Part shown: one piece after another, positions 49,530 through 59,552 of the stretch
How the letters are laid out: every line of letters begins with the position of its first letter
How positions within the stretch are numbered: the stretch's first letter is position 1
NCBI GenBank assembly: GCA_018713145.1
Contig: DVFP01000021.1
Location: forward strand, 1 to 64,000
Source: Candidatus Scybalocola faecavium
Lineage (GTDB): Bacteria > Bacillota > Clostridia > Lachnospirales > Lachnospiraceae
DNA: 64,000 nucleotides
Direction of reading: 5' to 3'
Translations under genes and position numbers: made by a program
Notes under the pieces: generated by a model
Seen by the model: the letters and a program-made list of their open reading frames with translations, nothing else
Databases searched by the model: none
Told to the model about the DNA's origin: nothing

Positions 49530-51563
49530 ATGAATGGAACAAAAAGATCATCTGCAGGAATTTTTATTCTTTGTATGACCCTTCTCCTTGTTTTATTTCC
49601 CGGAACCGTTTCTGCCCAGGCGGCGCAGGAAGAATCCGGCTTAAGCTGGGTCAAGGCTCCGGGGCAGATGGTTCTGGGGCTGTACGACTGGGACGGGGAC
49701 CTGCTTGTTTATTATTATACAGGGACTCGGTTCGGCTTGTGCCGTATGGATGCAGAAACCCGGGAAATCCTGGTCCGCCTGGAAGGCTTTAAGCAGGAAC
49801 TGTATCTGGAGCTGTGTCCGGATAACCTTCCGAAAGAGGGGAGGATTGGCCGATCCGATGCTCTTTTTGATACCTTTACCAGTCCTTTTGAGGAAGATGA
49901 GTCAGAGGAATCCGGGCTTTGGCGCTTCTTTAGGGAGCCTTCCCAGGAGGAAGAGGAGCCGGAAACTCTTTTAAGGCTTTATGACAGTGAAAAAGGCTGC
50001 TTTCAGTGGATGGACGAGGATTTTAATCTGATCTATGAGTATGACATGGAAGAAACTGTGACGTCCAGGCCGTTGATGGATCCGTCCAACCAATATATTT
50101 ATTATGTCCAAAATAGCGGCCAGGTGATACAACTGGACTGGCAGGCCGGAAAATCCCAGGTCATGGAAGTGGGCGGACCGTTCGCTGCGGCGCCTTATCT
50201 GGAAGGTATTTATAATGAAGGAACGATCCTTTCTGTTTCCGGTATGGTACGGGAATCAGATCCAGACCGGGAATATGACAATTATGTAAACTATAAAAAT
50301 TATATTCGTGTTTCAGACCAGCAGATCTTAAAAGTGTCGACCATATTTTCAGCCCTTTATGGTTCGGGAAGCGGGTATTATACCACATTGTACGGGCCTT
50401 TGAATCAGGCAGTGCTGGGAGATTTTTCAGACCCTGAAAAACGGTGGGAATTTATCTTTCCGGATTATGAAGAGTATGACAGTGTATTTGCATGGACAAA
50501 TGCCCGGCGGCTGATGACCTGTTATACTGATGAAGGGATTTCAGCCAGCTCCCACGCAGTGTTTTCTCTATATAATATGGATACGGGAGCAATGGAAGCC
50601 CAGACCCGGCTGGAGCTTGGCTCTAAGGAAAATAACCTGCGTCTGACTGTTGCCGGGTATCTTTCCGGGACGCAGACGGGGGTGTTTTCTGTCAGCACCC
50701 GGCCGGACCGGATCTATATGTGGGATACTAAGGCCAGCGGGGTGGCGTCAGACCAGTCATACAAGGTTCCCTATATGGAAGCTGATGCTGCAGATCCACA
50801 GGCTTTTGAGACCCTTGAAGAGACGGCTCGTACTCTGGAAGCGAGGTTTGATGTGGAGATTTATCTTGGAGATGACTGTCCAAGGCAGCTTTGGGGCTAT
50901 AAGGCCAGTCCTATTTATTCTGTGCCAAAGATCCGCAGAGCTCTTATGTATCTGGAAACCAGTCTGGAAAATTATCCTGAGGGTTTTTTTACTCAGCTGG
51001 CCCGTCCCGATGGAAGCCGGGTCCGGTTTTATCTGGTGGACAGCATGTCACCTGACGGTGAGGACAGCATTTCCTCATCGGTGGGGCTTTTTGGGGGCAG
51101 CGATGGGAATTATATTGCCCTGGCTGTAGATTCCCCAAGGGATATGCAGACTCTGGTGTATCATGAAGTGTCCCACGCCATTGATTATAAGCTGTCCGGG
51201 TATATGAACCAGAATTACATGGATGAAACATGGAGCGACTTAAACCCTCCGGATTTTTACTATAACTGGAGCTACCAGGCAAATGGGGCGGACATGTCCT
51301 GGGATTATGTATACAGTGTTTTTGACCAGGACCAGGAGATTTATTTTATTGATAAATATGCCAAGAGCTTTCCAACAGAAGACCGTGCCCGGATCATGGA
51401 ATATGCCATGGGCATGTATCCGGGAAGCATATATTTTTCATCGCCTCATGTCCTGGAAAAACTGGAATATATCAGTCGGGCCATCCGTGAGGGCTTTGAT
51501 ACTCAGGGGTGGCCAAAGGTGACCTGGTGGGAGCGGCCGCTGGCGATGCCGTCCGATGTCTGA
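49530..51563 (+). CDS. Secreted protein with HExxH metallopeptidase-like C-terminus
   Basis: A 677-residue exported protein. The signal peptide is clear (basic start NGTKRS, hydrophobic core IFILCMTLLLVLF, cleavage near SAQA). The next 400 residues are beta-rich and repeat a pattern of tryptophan/tyrosine-containing strands such as LGLYDWDGDLLVYYY and YIYYVQNSGQVIQLDW, resembling a beta propeller. The C-terminal 180 residues hold VYHEVSHAIDYKL, a gluzincin/metzincin-type HExxH, with a later FIDKYAKSFPTEDRARIMEYA segment that may provide the third metal ligand. No named family was recognised. ATG 49530 follows GGTGGGG. The frame open to 49404 overlaps the previous gene and is rejected. A terminator follows. 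Confidence 0.72.
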   Translation: MNGTKRSSAGIFILCMTLLLVLFPGTVSAQAAQEESGLSWVKAPGQMVLGLYDWDGDLLVYYYTGTRFGLCRMDAETREILVRLEGFKQELYLELCPDNLPKEGRIGRSDALFDTFTSPFEEDESEESGLWRFFREPSQEEEEPETLLRLYDSEKGCFQWMDEDFNLIYEYDMEETVTSRPLMDPSNQYIYYVQNSGQVIQLDWQAGKSQVMEVGGPFAAAPYLEGIYNEGTILSVSGMVRESDPDREYDNYVNYKNYIRVSDQQILKVSTIFSALYGSGSGYYTTLYGPLNQAVLGDFSDPEKRWEFIFPDYEEYDSVFAWTNARRLMTCYTDEGISASSHAVFSLYNMDTGAMEAQTRLELGSKENNLRLTVAGYLSGTQTGVFSVSTRPDRIYMWDTKASGVASDQSYKVPYMEADAADPQAFETLEETARTLEARFDVEIYLGDDCPRQLWGYKASPIYSVPKIRRALMYLETSLENYPEGFFTQLARPDGSRVRFYLVDSMSPDGEDSISSSVGLFGGSDGNYIALAVDSPRDMQTLVYHEVSHAIDYKLSGYMNQNYMDETWSDLNPPDFYYNWSYQANGADMSWDYVYSVFDQDQEIYFIDKYAKSFPTEDRARIMEYAMGMYPGSIYFSSPHVLEKLEYISRAIREGFDTQGWPKVTWWERPLAMPSDV

Positions 51564-51630
51564 GCAACCATGCAAGCAAGTTTGCCTGTTTGCTCAGCCG
51601 CCGTCCGGGCTTGTGGGGACAGGACAGACG

Positions 51631-51680
51631 AAAGCCAGATGGCTCCGTGCTGGCGCACTCCCGCCATCTGGGCTTTCTTG
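51631..51680 (+). terminator. Terminator after the secreted protein gene
   Basis: AAAGCCAGATGGC (51631-51643) and GCCATCTGGGCTTT (51663-51676) pair over 13 bases with a one-base bulge and a 19-base loop, followed by CTTGAAT. A further hairpin TGAGCAA...TTGCTCA lies at 51561-51597, directly after the stop codon. Confidence 0.65.
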
Positions 51681-51711
51681 AATATTTTCCAAAAATACGG
51701 GAAAAATCTGA

Positions 51712-51740
51712 TTGACAAGTGGAGAAAGAATTGATATACT
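51712..51740 (+). promoter_or_regulatory. Promoter of the str operon (rpsL)
   Basis: TTGACA (51712-51717), a 17-bp spacer and TATACT (51735-51740), about 100 bases before the rpsL start. Confidence 0.8.
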
Positions 51741-51840
51741 CAATGAGTGTGTGCAGGCCAGAGGCTGGTTTGCGTACAGCTTACCGAAGATGAATGATTT
51801 TCGGCAGCCACTTTTATTTAAATTTCAGGAGGTGAAAATA

Positions 51841-52263
51841 ATGCCAACATTTAACCAGTTAGTAAGAAAAGGAAGACAGACTGTAGAAAAGAAATCCACA
51901 GCACCGGCTCTTCAGAAGAGCTACAACTCTCTGCACAAGAAGACAACTGATATGTCCTCTCCTCAGAAGCGTGGTGTGTGTACTGCAGTTAAGACAGCTA
52001 CTCCTAAGAAACCTAACTCAGCTCTTAGAAAGATCGCCAGAGTTCGTCTCTCTAACGGTATTGAAGTAACAAGCTACATTCCAGGTGAGGGCCACAACTT
52101 ACAGGAGCACAGCGTTGTGCTGATCCGCGGCGGCCGTGTTAAGGACTTACCTGGTACAAGATACCACATCATCCGTGGTACACTTGATACTGCAGGTGTT
52201 GCAAAGAGACGTCAGGCTCGTTCCAAATATGGCGCTAAGAGACCTAAGGACGCTAAGAAGTAA
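51841..52263 (+). CDS. rpsL: 30S ribosomal protein S12
   Basis: A 140-residue S12 protein of the decoding centre. The sequence is nearly canonical, including [13 protein letters not shown], the streptomycin loop [15 protein letters not shown] with both lysines present (a drug-sensitive pattern by known genetics), and [14 protein letters not shown] with the second resistance-associated region intact. ATG 51841 follows CAGGAGGTGAAAATA. It is the first gene of rpsL-rpsG-fusA-tuf. Confidence 0.99.
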   Translation: MPTFNQLVRKGRQTVEKKSTAPALQKSYNSLHKKTTDMSSPQKRGVCTAVKTATPKKPNSALRKIARVRLSNGIEVTSYIPGEGHNLQEHSVVLIRGGRVKDLPGTRYHIIRGTLDTAGVAKRRQARSKYGAKRPKDAKK

Positions 52264-52963
<700 letters not shown>

Positions 52964-53004
52964 TTTGCCGCTGGCTTCGTAACTAATTTAAGGAGGAATT
53001 ATCC

Positions 53005-55122
53005 TTGGCTGGAAGAGAATATCCATTAGAGAGAACCAGAAATATTGGTATCATGGCTCATATCGATGCCGGTAAGACCACATTGACCGAGCGTATCCTT
53101 TATTATACTGGTATTAACTATAAGATTGGTGATACTCACGAAGGTACTGCAACCATGGACTGGATGGAACAGGAGCAGGAAAGAGGTATCACGATCACTT
53201 CAGCTGCTACCACATGCCATTGGACACCTCAGGAATTCCACAAACCAAAGCCAGGTGCTCAGGAATACCGTATCAATATTATTGATACTCCTGGACACGT
53301 TGACTTTACGGTAGAGGTTGAACGTTCACTGCGTGTGCTTGACGGTGCTGTTGGTGTGTTCTGTGCAAAGGGCGGTGTAGAACCACAGTCCGAAAACGTA
53401 TGGCGCCAGGCAGACACTTATAATGTACCTCGTATGGCATTCATCAATAAGATGGATATTATGGGTGCAAATTTCTACGGTGCTGTAGAACAGATTAAGA
53501 CACGTCTGGGCAAGAATGCGATTCCTGTGCAGCTGCCAATCGGCAAAGAAGATGACTTCAAGGGAATCATTGACCTGTTTGAAATGAAAGCCTACATCTA
53601 TAATGATGAAAAGGGCGATGACATTTCCATCGTTGATATTCCGGAAGATATGAAAGATGATGCTGAATTATACAGAACAGATATGATCGAAAAGATCTGT
53701 GAGCTGGATGATGACCTTATGATGCAGTATCTGGAAGGTGAAGAGCCTAGCACAGAGCAGCTTAAGGCAGCATTAAGAAAAGGTACATGTGAGTGTACTG
53801 CTGTTCCTGTATGCTGCGGTTCCGCATACAGAAACAAAGGTGTTCAGAAGCTTCTGGATGCCATCATTGAATACATGCCTGCTCCTACAGACATTCCTTC
53901 AATCAAGGGTGTTGATATGGAAGGCAATGAGATCGAGAGACATTCTTCTGATGAAGAGCCTTTCTCCGCTCTTGTATTCAAGATCATGACCGACCCATTC
54001 GTAGGTAAACTGGCATTCTTCCGTGTTTACTCCGGTACTATGAATTCCGGTTCCTATGTTTATAACTCTACAAAAGATAAGAAGGAACGTGTTGGACGTA
54101 TCCTTCAGATGCATGCCAACAAACGTTCCGAGCTGGATAAGGTTTACTCCGGTGATATTGCCGCTGCTGTAGGTTTTAAGATTTCTACAACTGGTGATAC
54201 TATCTGTGATGAACAGCATCCGGTAATCCTTGAGTCCATGGAATTCCCTGAACCGGTTATCGAGCTGGCGATCGAGCCTAAGACAAAAGCAGGCCAGGGC
54301 AAGATGGGTGAGGCTCTTGCAAAACTTGCAGAAGAAGACCCCACATTCCGTGCTCATACAGATCAGGAAACAGGCCAGACGATCATTGCCGGTATGGGTG
54401 AGCTCCATCTGGAGATCATCGTTGACCGTCTCCTTCGTGAGTTTAAGGTAGAGGCTAATGTAGGTGCACCTCAGGTTGCTTACAAGGAAACCTTTACTAA
54501 GACTGTTGAAGTGGACAGCAAGTATGCAAAACAGTCCGGTGGACGTGGTCAGTATGGTCACTGTAAAGTACGTTTCGAGCCTATGGATCCCAATGGTGAA
54601 GAAACATTTAAGTTTGATTCCGAAGTTGTAGGCGGTGCTATTCCTAAGGAATATATCCCGGCTGTCGGCGAAGGTATCGAAGAAGCAGCTAAGGCTGGTA
54701 TCCTGGGCGGATTTCCTGTATTGGGCGTTCACGCTACAGTATACGATGGTTCCTACCACGAAGTAGACTCCTCTGAAATGGCATTCCATATTGCCGGTTC
54801 TTTAGCATTTAAGGATGCAATGAGCAAGGCAGGTGCTGTTTTACTTGAGCCTATCATGAAGGTAGAAGTAACTATGCCTGAAGAGTATATGGGCGATGTT
54901 ATTGGTGATATTAACTCCCGTCGTGGCCGTATCGAAGGTATGGACGATGTTGGCGGCGGTAAGATCATCAAAGCTTACGTTCCTCTGGCAGAAATGTTTG
55001 GATATTCTACAGACCTGCGTTCCAGAACACAGGGCCGTGGTAACTACTCTATGTTCTTTGAGAAATATGAGCCGGTTCCAAAGTCTGTACAGGAAAAGGT
55101 TCTTGCTGCAAAGGCTAAATAA
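53005..55122 (+). CDS. fusA: Elongation factor G
   Basis: A 705-residue translational GTPase that drives ribosomal translocation. G motifs: [25 protein letters not shown]. Domains II-V follow with the usual blocks ([37 protein letters not shown]). Start at TTG 53005 with AAGGAGGAAT ten bases upstream. The sequence is standard full length with no fusidic-acid-type oddity that can be judged by eye. Confidence 0.98.
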   Translation: MAGREYPLERTRNIGIMAHIDAGKTTLTERILYYTGINYKIGDTHEGTATMDWMEQEQERGITITSAATTCHWTPQEFHKPKPGAQEYRINIIDTPGHVDFTVEVERSLRVLDGAVGVFCAKGGVEPQSENVWRQADTYNVPRMAFINKMDIMGANFYGAVEQIKTRLGKNAIPVQLPIGKEDDFKGIIDLFEMKAYIYNDEKGDDISIVDIPEDMKDDAELYRTDMIEKICELDDDLMMQYLEGEEPSTEQLKAALRKGTCECTAVPVCCGSAYRNKGVQKLLDAIIEYMPAPTDIPSIKGVDMEGNEIERHSSDEEPFSALVFKIMTDPFVGKLAFFRVYSGTMNSGSYVYNSTKDKKERVGRILQMHANKRSELDKVYSGDIAAAVGFKISTTGDTICDEQHPVILESMEFPEPVIELAIEPKTKAGQGKMGEALAKLAEEDPTFRAHTDQETGQTIIAGMGELHLEIIVDRLLREFKVEANVGAPQVAYKETFTKTVEVDSKYAKQSGGRGQYGHCKVRFEPMDPNGEETFKFDSEVVGGAIPKEYIPAVGEGIEEAAKAGILGGFPVLGVHATVYDGSYHEVDSSEMAFHIAGSLAFKDAMSKAGAVLLEPIMKVEVTMPEEYMGDVIGDINSRRGRIEGMDDVGGGKIIKAYVPLAEMFGYSTDLRSRTQGRGNYSMFFEKYEPVPKSVQEKVLAAKAK

Positions 55123-55209
55123 TTTGGCGTTTCGTTGTATAACTGTACCGGCCAACAGTCCGGCAGATGGAATTGTTGGCAAAATGCCGTAAAATTATAA
55201 AAAACAGGC

Positions 55210-55238
55210 TTGAATCTCATGCTGAAATGCAATATAAT
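55210..55238 (+). promoter_or_regulatory. Promoter-like sequence in front of tuf
   Basis: TTGAAT (55210-55215), 17 bp, TATAAT (55233-55238) in the 256-base fusA-tuf gap. The leader behind it contains GGCC-rich hairpins, including GCCGCA-CA-TGCGGC around 55310-55323. tuf may therefore be transcribed separately as well as from the operon. Confidence 0.6.
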
Positions 55239-55378
55239 TAGTTTTAGCTAGGCGAAATATCTATCGACGGCCCTGCCTTTGTGTGGGGCGGCCGGTTTTC
55301 GCAGAAGGCCGCACATGCGGCGAGTCAGTTTATTATGCCCTGGCTTACAGGGTAATTATATTAAGGAGGACTATCAAA

Positions 55379-56566
55379 ATGGCAAAAGCTAAGTTTGACA
55401 GAAGCAAACCACATTGTAATATTGGTACCATTGGTCACGTTGACCATGGTAAAACAACTTTAACTGCTGCTATCACAAAGGTATTAGCAGAAAGAGTTCC
55501 TGGTAACGAAAAAGTAGACTTTGAAAATATCGATAAAGCTCCGGAAGAAAGAGAGCGTGGTATCACAATTTCTACAGCTCACGTTGAGTACCAGACAGCA
55601 AAACGTCACTATGCACACGTTGACTGCCCCGGCCATGCTGACTATGTAAAGAACATGATCACTGGTGCTGCTCAGATGGATGGCGCTATCCTTGTTGTTG
55701 CTGCTACTGATGGTGTTATGGCTCAGACAAAAGAGCATATCCTTCTTTCCCGTCAGGTAGGTGTACCTTACATCGTAGTATTCTTAAATAAGTGCGATAT
55801 GGTAGACGACGAAGAACTTCTTGAGTTAGTAGAAATGGAAGTAACAGAAGTTCTTGAAGAGTATGGCTTCAATGACTGCCCGATCATCAAAGGTTCCGCT
55901 CTTAAGGCTCTTGAAGATCCTTCAAGCGAATGGGGCGACAAGATCATGGAACTCATGGATACTATCGATGAGTACATTCCTGATCCTATCCGTGATACAG
56001 ATAAGCCTTTCCTTATGCCTGTTGAGGACGTATTCTCCATTACAGGCCGTGGTACAGTTGCTACAGGTAGAGTAGAGCGTGGTACACTTCATCTTTCCGA
56101 AGAAGTTGAAATCGTAGGTATCAAAGAAGAAACACGTAAGGTTGTTGTAACTGGTATCGAAATGTTCCGTAAACTTCTTGATGAAGCTCAGGCTGGTGAT
56201 AACATCGGATGCCTCCTTCGTGGTGTTCAGAGAAACGAAATCGAAAGAGGACAGGTTCTTGCTAAACCAGGTTCCGTACATCCTCACAAGAAATTTACAG
56301 CTCAGGTTTATGTATTAACAAAAGATGAAGGTGGCCGTCATACACCTTTCTTCAACAAATACAGACCTCAGTTCTACTTCAGAACAACAGACATCACAGG
56401 TGAAATCCAGCTTCCTGAAGGCACAGAAATGTGCATGCCTGGCGATAACGTAGAGATGACAATCGAGCTCATCCACCCGATCGCTATGGAACAGGGTCTT
56501 ACATTCGCTATCCGCGAAGGTGGACGTACAGTTGGTTCCGGCCGTGTTGCTACAATCATTGAATAA
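55379..56566 (+). CDS. tuf: Elongation factor Tu
   Basis: A 395-residue EF-Tu that carries aminoacyl-tRNA to the ribosome. G motifs are [21 protein letters not shown] and NKCDM. Domains II and III contain the usual blocks ([34 protein letters not shown]-type end as [19 protein letters not shown]). The ATG at 55379 follows TAAGGAGGACTATCAAA; the in-frame ATG at 55283 is leader. A strong terminator follows. Confidence 0.99.
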   Translation: MAKAKFDRSKPHCNIGTIGHVDHGKTTLTAAITKVLAERVPGNEKVDFENIDKAPEERERGITISTAHVEYQTAKRHYAHVDCPGHADYVKNMITGAAQMDGAILVVAATDGVMAQTKEHILLSRQVGVPYIVVFLNKCDMVDDEELLELVEMEVTEVLEEYGFNDCPIIKGSALKALEDPSSEWGDKIMELMDTIDEYIPDPIRDTDKPFLMPVEDVFSITGRGTVATGRVERGTLHLSEEVEIVGIKEETRKVVVTGIEMFRKLLDEAQAGDNIGCLLRGVQRNEIERGQVLAKPGSVHPHKKFTAQVYVLTKDEGGRHTPFFNKYRPQFYFRTTDITGEIQLPEGTEMCMPGDNVEMTIELIHPIAMEQGLTFAIREGGRTVGSGRVATIIE

Positions 56567-56589
56567 TTAAAAGCTGATAAAGCTTATTG

Positions 56590-56621
56590 GGCTTCCCGAT
56601 TTTTCGGGAAGCCTTTTTTTT
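56590..56621 (+). terminator. Terminator of the str operon
   Basis: GGCTTCCCGA (56590-56599) and TCGGGAAGCC (56604-56613) form a perfect 10-bp stem followed by a run of eight T residues. Confidence 0.97.
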
Positions 56622-56726
56622 GCGCGATACGTCTGGCAAGCCGGCCGACATGCTTGCATGAGCGGACAATTGCCTGCGGATGGGGCGAATAGGTGAAAGA
56701 CTGAGTAGGCCTGGAAAGACTATGGG

Positions 56727-58313
56727 CTACCGGGTATGACTATCAATCTGCTCCGCGATCTCATACAATACAATACCGTACTCCGGCACCACTGTGTCCA
56801 GGATCAGGGCATCATTTACAAAAACTGTGTCTAAAGTGATCTTTGGAACACTGGTATATTTAATATATTGGACCATTTCCGGATCAATATTTTGAGGTGA
56901 GCCGGAATCCAGCCAGGTATTATAGGTGGAGCCATAGGATTCGCACAGCTGAGTCCTTCGCAGTAAATAAGACCCTGGGGACATGACGATAGCATGATGA
57001 AAAATCAACTCTCCCGGGGAATCAAAATACCGGTTCCGTTCTGTATAAGAGGGAGCTGTGTGGGCTTCCTTAAGCCATGACTCAAAATAAAAGCAGAAAT
57101 TAAAAATAAGCAGCTGCCAGCCCTCATCGGACCGGGTTAAAATATGACAGTCATCATATTCCAGGATGGTGTCCCCCAGTCTGCGGTAAAGGGCAAGGGC
57201 AAAATAGGCGGGCTTTTTAATGCCGAGCGTATCCATAAGGCCGGGGTTTCCGCTGAACATCCGGTCATCGGGATAAAGCTCGTCATTAGTATCATATAAA
57301 GTCCAGTAGGACAGACCGGCGCTGTCCTTTAGGGAATGAATAAAGGTATAAATCATATAAGGTCCCATAAAGCATGTATCCCGGGCATAGTCGCAGGGTA
57401 GATAGGATAGATTCCAGCTCATGGAAATCACAGGAAGTTCTCCAAAGCCCATGTGTCTGGAAAGCTCTTTCAGATCATGAAAGGTCTTTTCAGGGAGGTC
57501 CTTATTATAAGGAACAGAAAATGCCTCGCTTTGGGTTCTCGTCTGGGGAAAATGCCCTTTATTTTCAAGTCCGTCAGGGCAGCAGTAGGTATGGACAGCG
57601 ATATAATCCGGAAAAATATTATTTTTTCTGCAATAATCAAAAAACGCGGTGTACCAGTCCGTACCGCCGGGCATGGAGAAAGCCGGGGTTCCCATAATGA
57701 TGGCTTCATCGACTTTTTTAACCGCCTGCCAGGTGGCTTTATAAAATCTGAAAAAATCTTCCTGAGACTCATACCAGTAAGCCTCCTCAAGAGCCAGATT
57801 GGGACTGGTCCAGAAATCAAAATACCATGTATGTACCTGATTTTGTCCGTACCGGCGGATACAGTGGAGCATAAACTGAGACACAAGATCCGACCACCGG
57901 CTTAAAGATTTGGGAGAGCTGACATTGGGATGATACTGCCATCCGCAGGTCTGCTTTTTAGAGGCAAGGGAGCCGGGCATAAAGCCAATCTCCATGACAG
58001 GCTTTATGTTAAGGGAGACGAGAAAATCCAGGACCATATCAATGTAATTCCAGTTGTACCGCACATTATGATCCCCGTCCTCAAAATAAATGTACAGATC
58101 ATCTGAGAAAATATCCCGAATGCGCAGATAATCAAATTTCAGTTCCTGCCTGGCTGTGCGGATGGCCTCCTGCACATTGCTCTTAAGACAGCTGACAGCC
58201 CGCCCGCAAGTATTGATCTTTAACTGGCGGTTTTTAAGCAACGGCTTTTGACTGAGAAGATCTGTGCGCAGGGAAATATATTTTTGGCGGGTTTCATTTT
58301 GGCCATGGTGCAT
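56727..58313 (-). CDS. GH39-like domain protein, probable sensor part of a frameshifted AraC fusion
   Basis: The sequence has the GH39 beta-xylosidase fold: FDYLRIRDIFSDDLYIYFED, NWNYIDMVLDFLVSLNIKPVMEIGFMP, WSDLVSQFMLHCIRRYG and a strand-rich C-terminal domain. However, the acid/base motif (WNEPN in active enzymes) reads WTSPN (Ser codon 57804-57806) and the nucleophile motif (TEWN) reads MSWN (Ser codon 57417-57419), so both catalytic glutamates seem lost. It is listed from the first ATG at 58313, which has no good ribosome binding site, although the frame is open up to 58643. The upstream AraC gene ends at 58375 in a frame one base off. It is probably the C-terminal half of one AraC-GH39 protein. 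Confidence 0.7.
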   Translation of the reverse strand: MHHGQNETRQKYISLRTDLLSQKPLLKNRQLKINTCGRAVSCLKSNVQEAIRTARQELKFDYLRIRDIFSDDLYIYFEDGDHNVRYNWNYIDMVLDFLVSLNIKPVMEIGFMPGSLASKKQTCGWQYHPNVSSPKSLSRWSDLVSQFMLHCIRRYGQNQVHTWYFDFWTSPNLALEEAYWYESQEDFFRFYKATWQAVKKVDEAIIMGTPAFSMPGGTDWYTAFFDYCRKNNIFPDYIAVHTYCCPDGLENKGHFPQTRTQSEAFSVPYNKDLPEKTFHDLKELSRHMGFGELPVISMSWNLSYLPCDYARDTCFMGPYMIYTFIHSLKDSAGLSYWTLYDTNDELYPDDRMFSGNPGLMDTLGIKKPAYFALALYRRLGDTILEYDDCHILTRSDEGWQLLIFNFCFYFESWLKEAHTAPSYTERNRYFDSPGELIFHHAIVMSPGSYLLRRTQLCESYGSTYNTWLDSGSPQNIDPEMVQYIKYTSVPKITLDTVFVNDALILDTVVPEYGIVLYEIAEQIDSHTR

Positions 58314-58374
58314 GGACCGGTTCCAGAAACGCTGGAAAAACTGGAAGTAGTTTTTTACATTAAATGGAATCTCC

Positions 58375-59229
58375 TCATACTGGATAGGGGGAAACCAGAT
58401 GATTATGGTTTTGTGCCAGCTTCTTTCGGAAAGCAGAGGGCGTTGTCTGATAATACTTTTTAAAACAGGCGCTGTAAGTCTTGTGGTCTCCAAAACCACA
58501 GGAAAGAGCAATATCTGTAATGGAATTTTCCGGATTGACCAGAGACAGAAGGGATTTCTGCACCCGATAAAAGTTAAGATATTCCACAAAACTTTTATTA
58601 AAATGCTTTTTAAAAAATGCGGAAAAATACTGGGGATGGACACCTACATAATCGGCAATGTCTTTTAAAGTGATTTTCTCCATATAGTTTTCATTAATAT
58701 ACCACAGTGTCCGGACGATGCGCTGGCGGGAATAGGAGCCGGCAAAAACGCTTTGGGCAGGTTCACATCCATACCGGTCAAGAAGGATGGACATAATGGA
58801 AGCTGCGGCGCTGACCATATGAAGATGGGATGTGGCTCTTACATTAATGGTATAAAAAACAAATTGGGAAATTTCCCGGGCAACTTGGTAATAAAGGGGA
58901 TCATCCAGATTGCAGCGAAGCTGATATTCACTAAAGCTGGTACATTCTTTGGCAGGACAGTAACTTTCAACAAAATCCCGGGTAATTTCCAGGATCAGCA
59001 TACAGCTTTCCCCATGAAGGGGAGTAAAGGCGTATAGTTCATATGGTGGAATAAAGCAAATGTCATTTGTCCTTAAAATATGCTGGCTGTCAGATAATGT
59101 GAGCGCAAATTCCCCATTAAGGATAAATGAGATCATATAACATTCACTGAACCGGCTGGCAGAATCAAATTCCCACTGGACATGCTGGGTAAAGGGGAGC
59201 TGATTTAAAGAAAACATATCTGTTGCCAT
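58375..59229 (-). CDS. AraC family regulator, N-terminal part of an AraC-GH39 protein
   Basis: A 284-residue AraC protein: a cupin-like N-terminal domain (residues 10-110: CYMISFILNGEFALTL, ILRTNDICFIPPYELYAF) and the double helix-turn-helix from about residue 170 (ITLKDIADYVGVHPQYFSAFFKKHFNKSF, then SITDIALSCGFGDHKTYSACFKKYYQTTPSAFRKK). The frame ends in SPYPV at a TGA at 58377-58375. Just before this is a run of five C; with four C the frame would continue into the GH39-like domain. Divergent from the sugar ABC operon at 59553 and probably its regulator. ATG 59229 has AAAGAAAGGACATGG upstream. Confidence 0.85.
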   Translation of the reverse strand: MATDMFSLNQLPFTQHVQWEFDSASRFSECYMISFILNGEFALTLSDSQHILRTNDICFIPPYELYAFTPLHGESCMLILEITRDFVESYCPAKECTSFSEYQLRCNLDDPLYYQVAREISQFVFYTINVRATSHLHMVSAAASIMSILLDRYGCEPAQSVFAGSYSRQRIVRTLWYINENYMEKITLKDIADYVGVHPQYFSAFFKKHFNKSFVEYLNFYRVQKSLLSLVNPENSITDIALSCGFGDHKTYSACFKKYYQTTPSAFRKKLAQNHNHLVSPYPV

Positions 59230-59552
59230 AATCCATGTCCTTTCTTTTTAATCTTCCTTCATTATATTCTAATTTCCTATAAAAATCAGCCATGCACTTT
59301 AAAAATCGTGATAATATACAAAAATTAATATTCAAAATTGATAAATAGGATAAACGAGGCGTTTTGTAAGATAAATTTCTGATATTCGTCTGAAATTATA
59401 AGATTACCTTTGGGACAAAAATAAGAATATTGCATTTTTAACTATAAAATCATAAAATCAAGGAAGTTTTTGGCTAATATTGAAGATATAATACACTCAT
59501 ATTGTGGTTGCTTTATTAATTCTGCATATTCTGTGAAGAAGAGGTGATGTAA
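59230..59552. promoter_or_regulatory. Divergent control region between the AraC and sugar ABC genes
   Basis: An AT-rich region of about 320 bases. TATAAT at 59487-59492 is a likely -10 box for the ABC operon, without a good -35 box, which fits activator dependence. AraC-type binding sites could not be assigned. The ABC ATPase ribosome binding site AAGAGGTGAT is at 59539-59548. Confidence 0.5.

Noticed and set aside
58395-58410. Programmed +1 frameshift between AraC and the GH39-like part
   Set aside because: The CCC-T site lacks the usual stimulatory context visible in known cases; a one-base indel in the C run is simpler. Kept only as an alternative in the findings.
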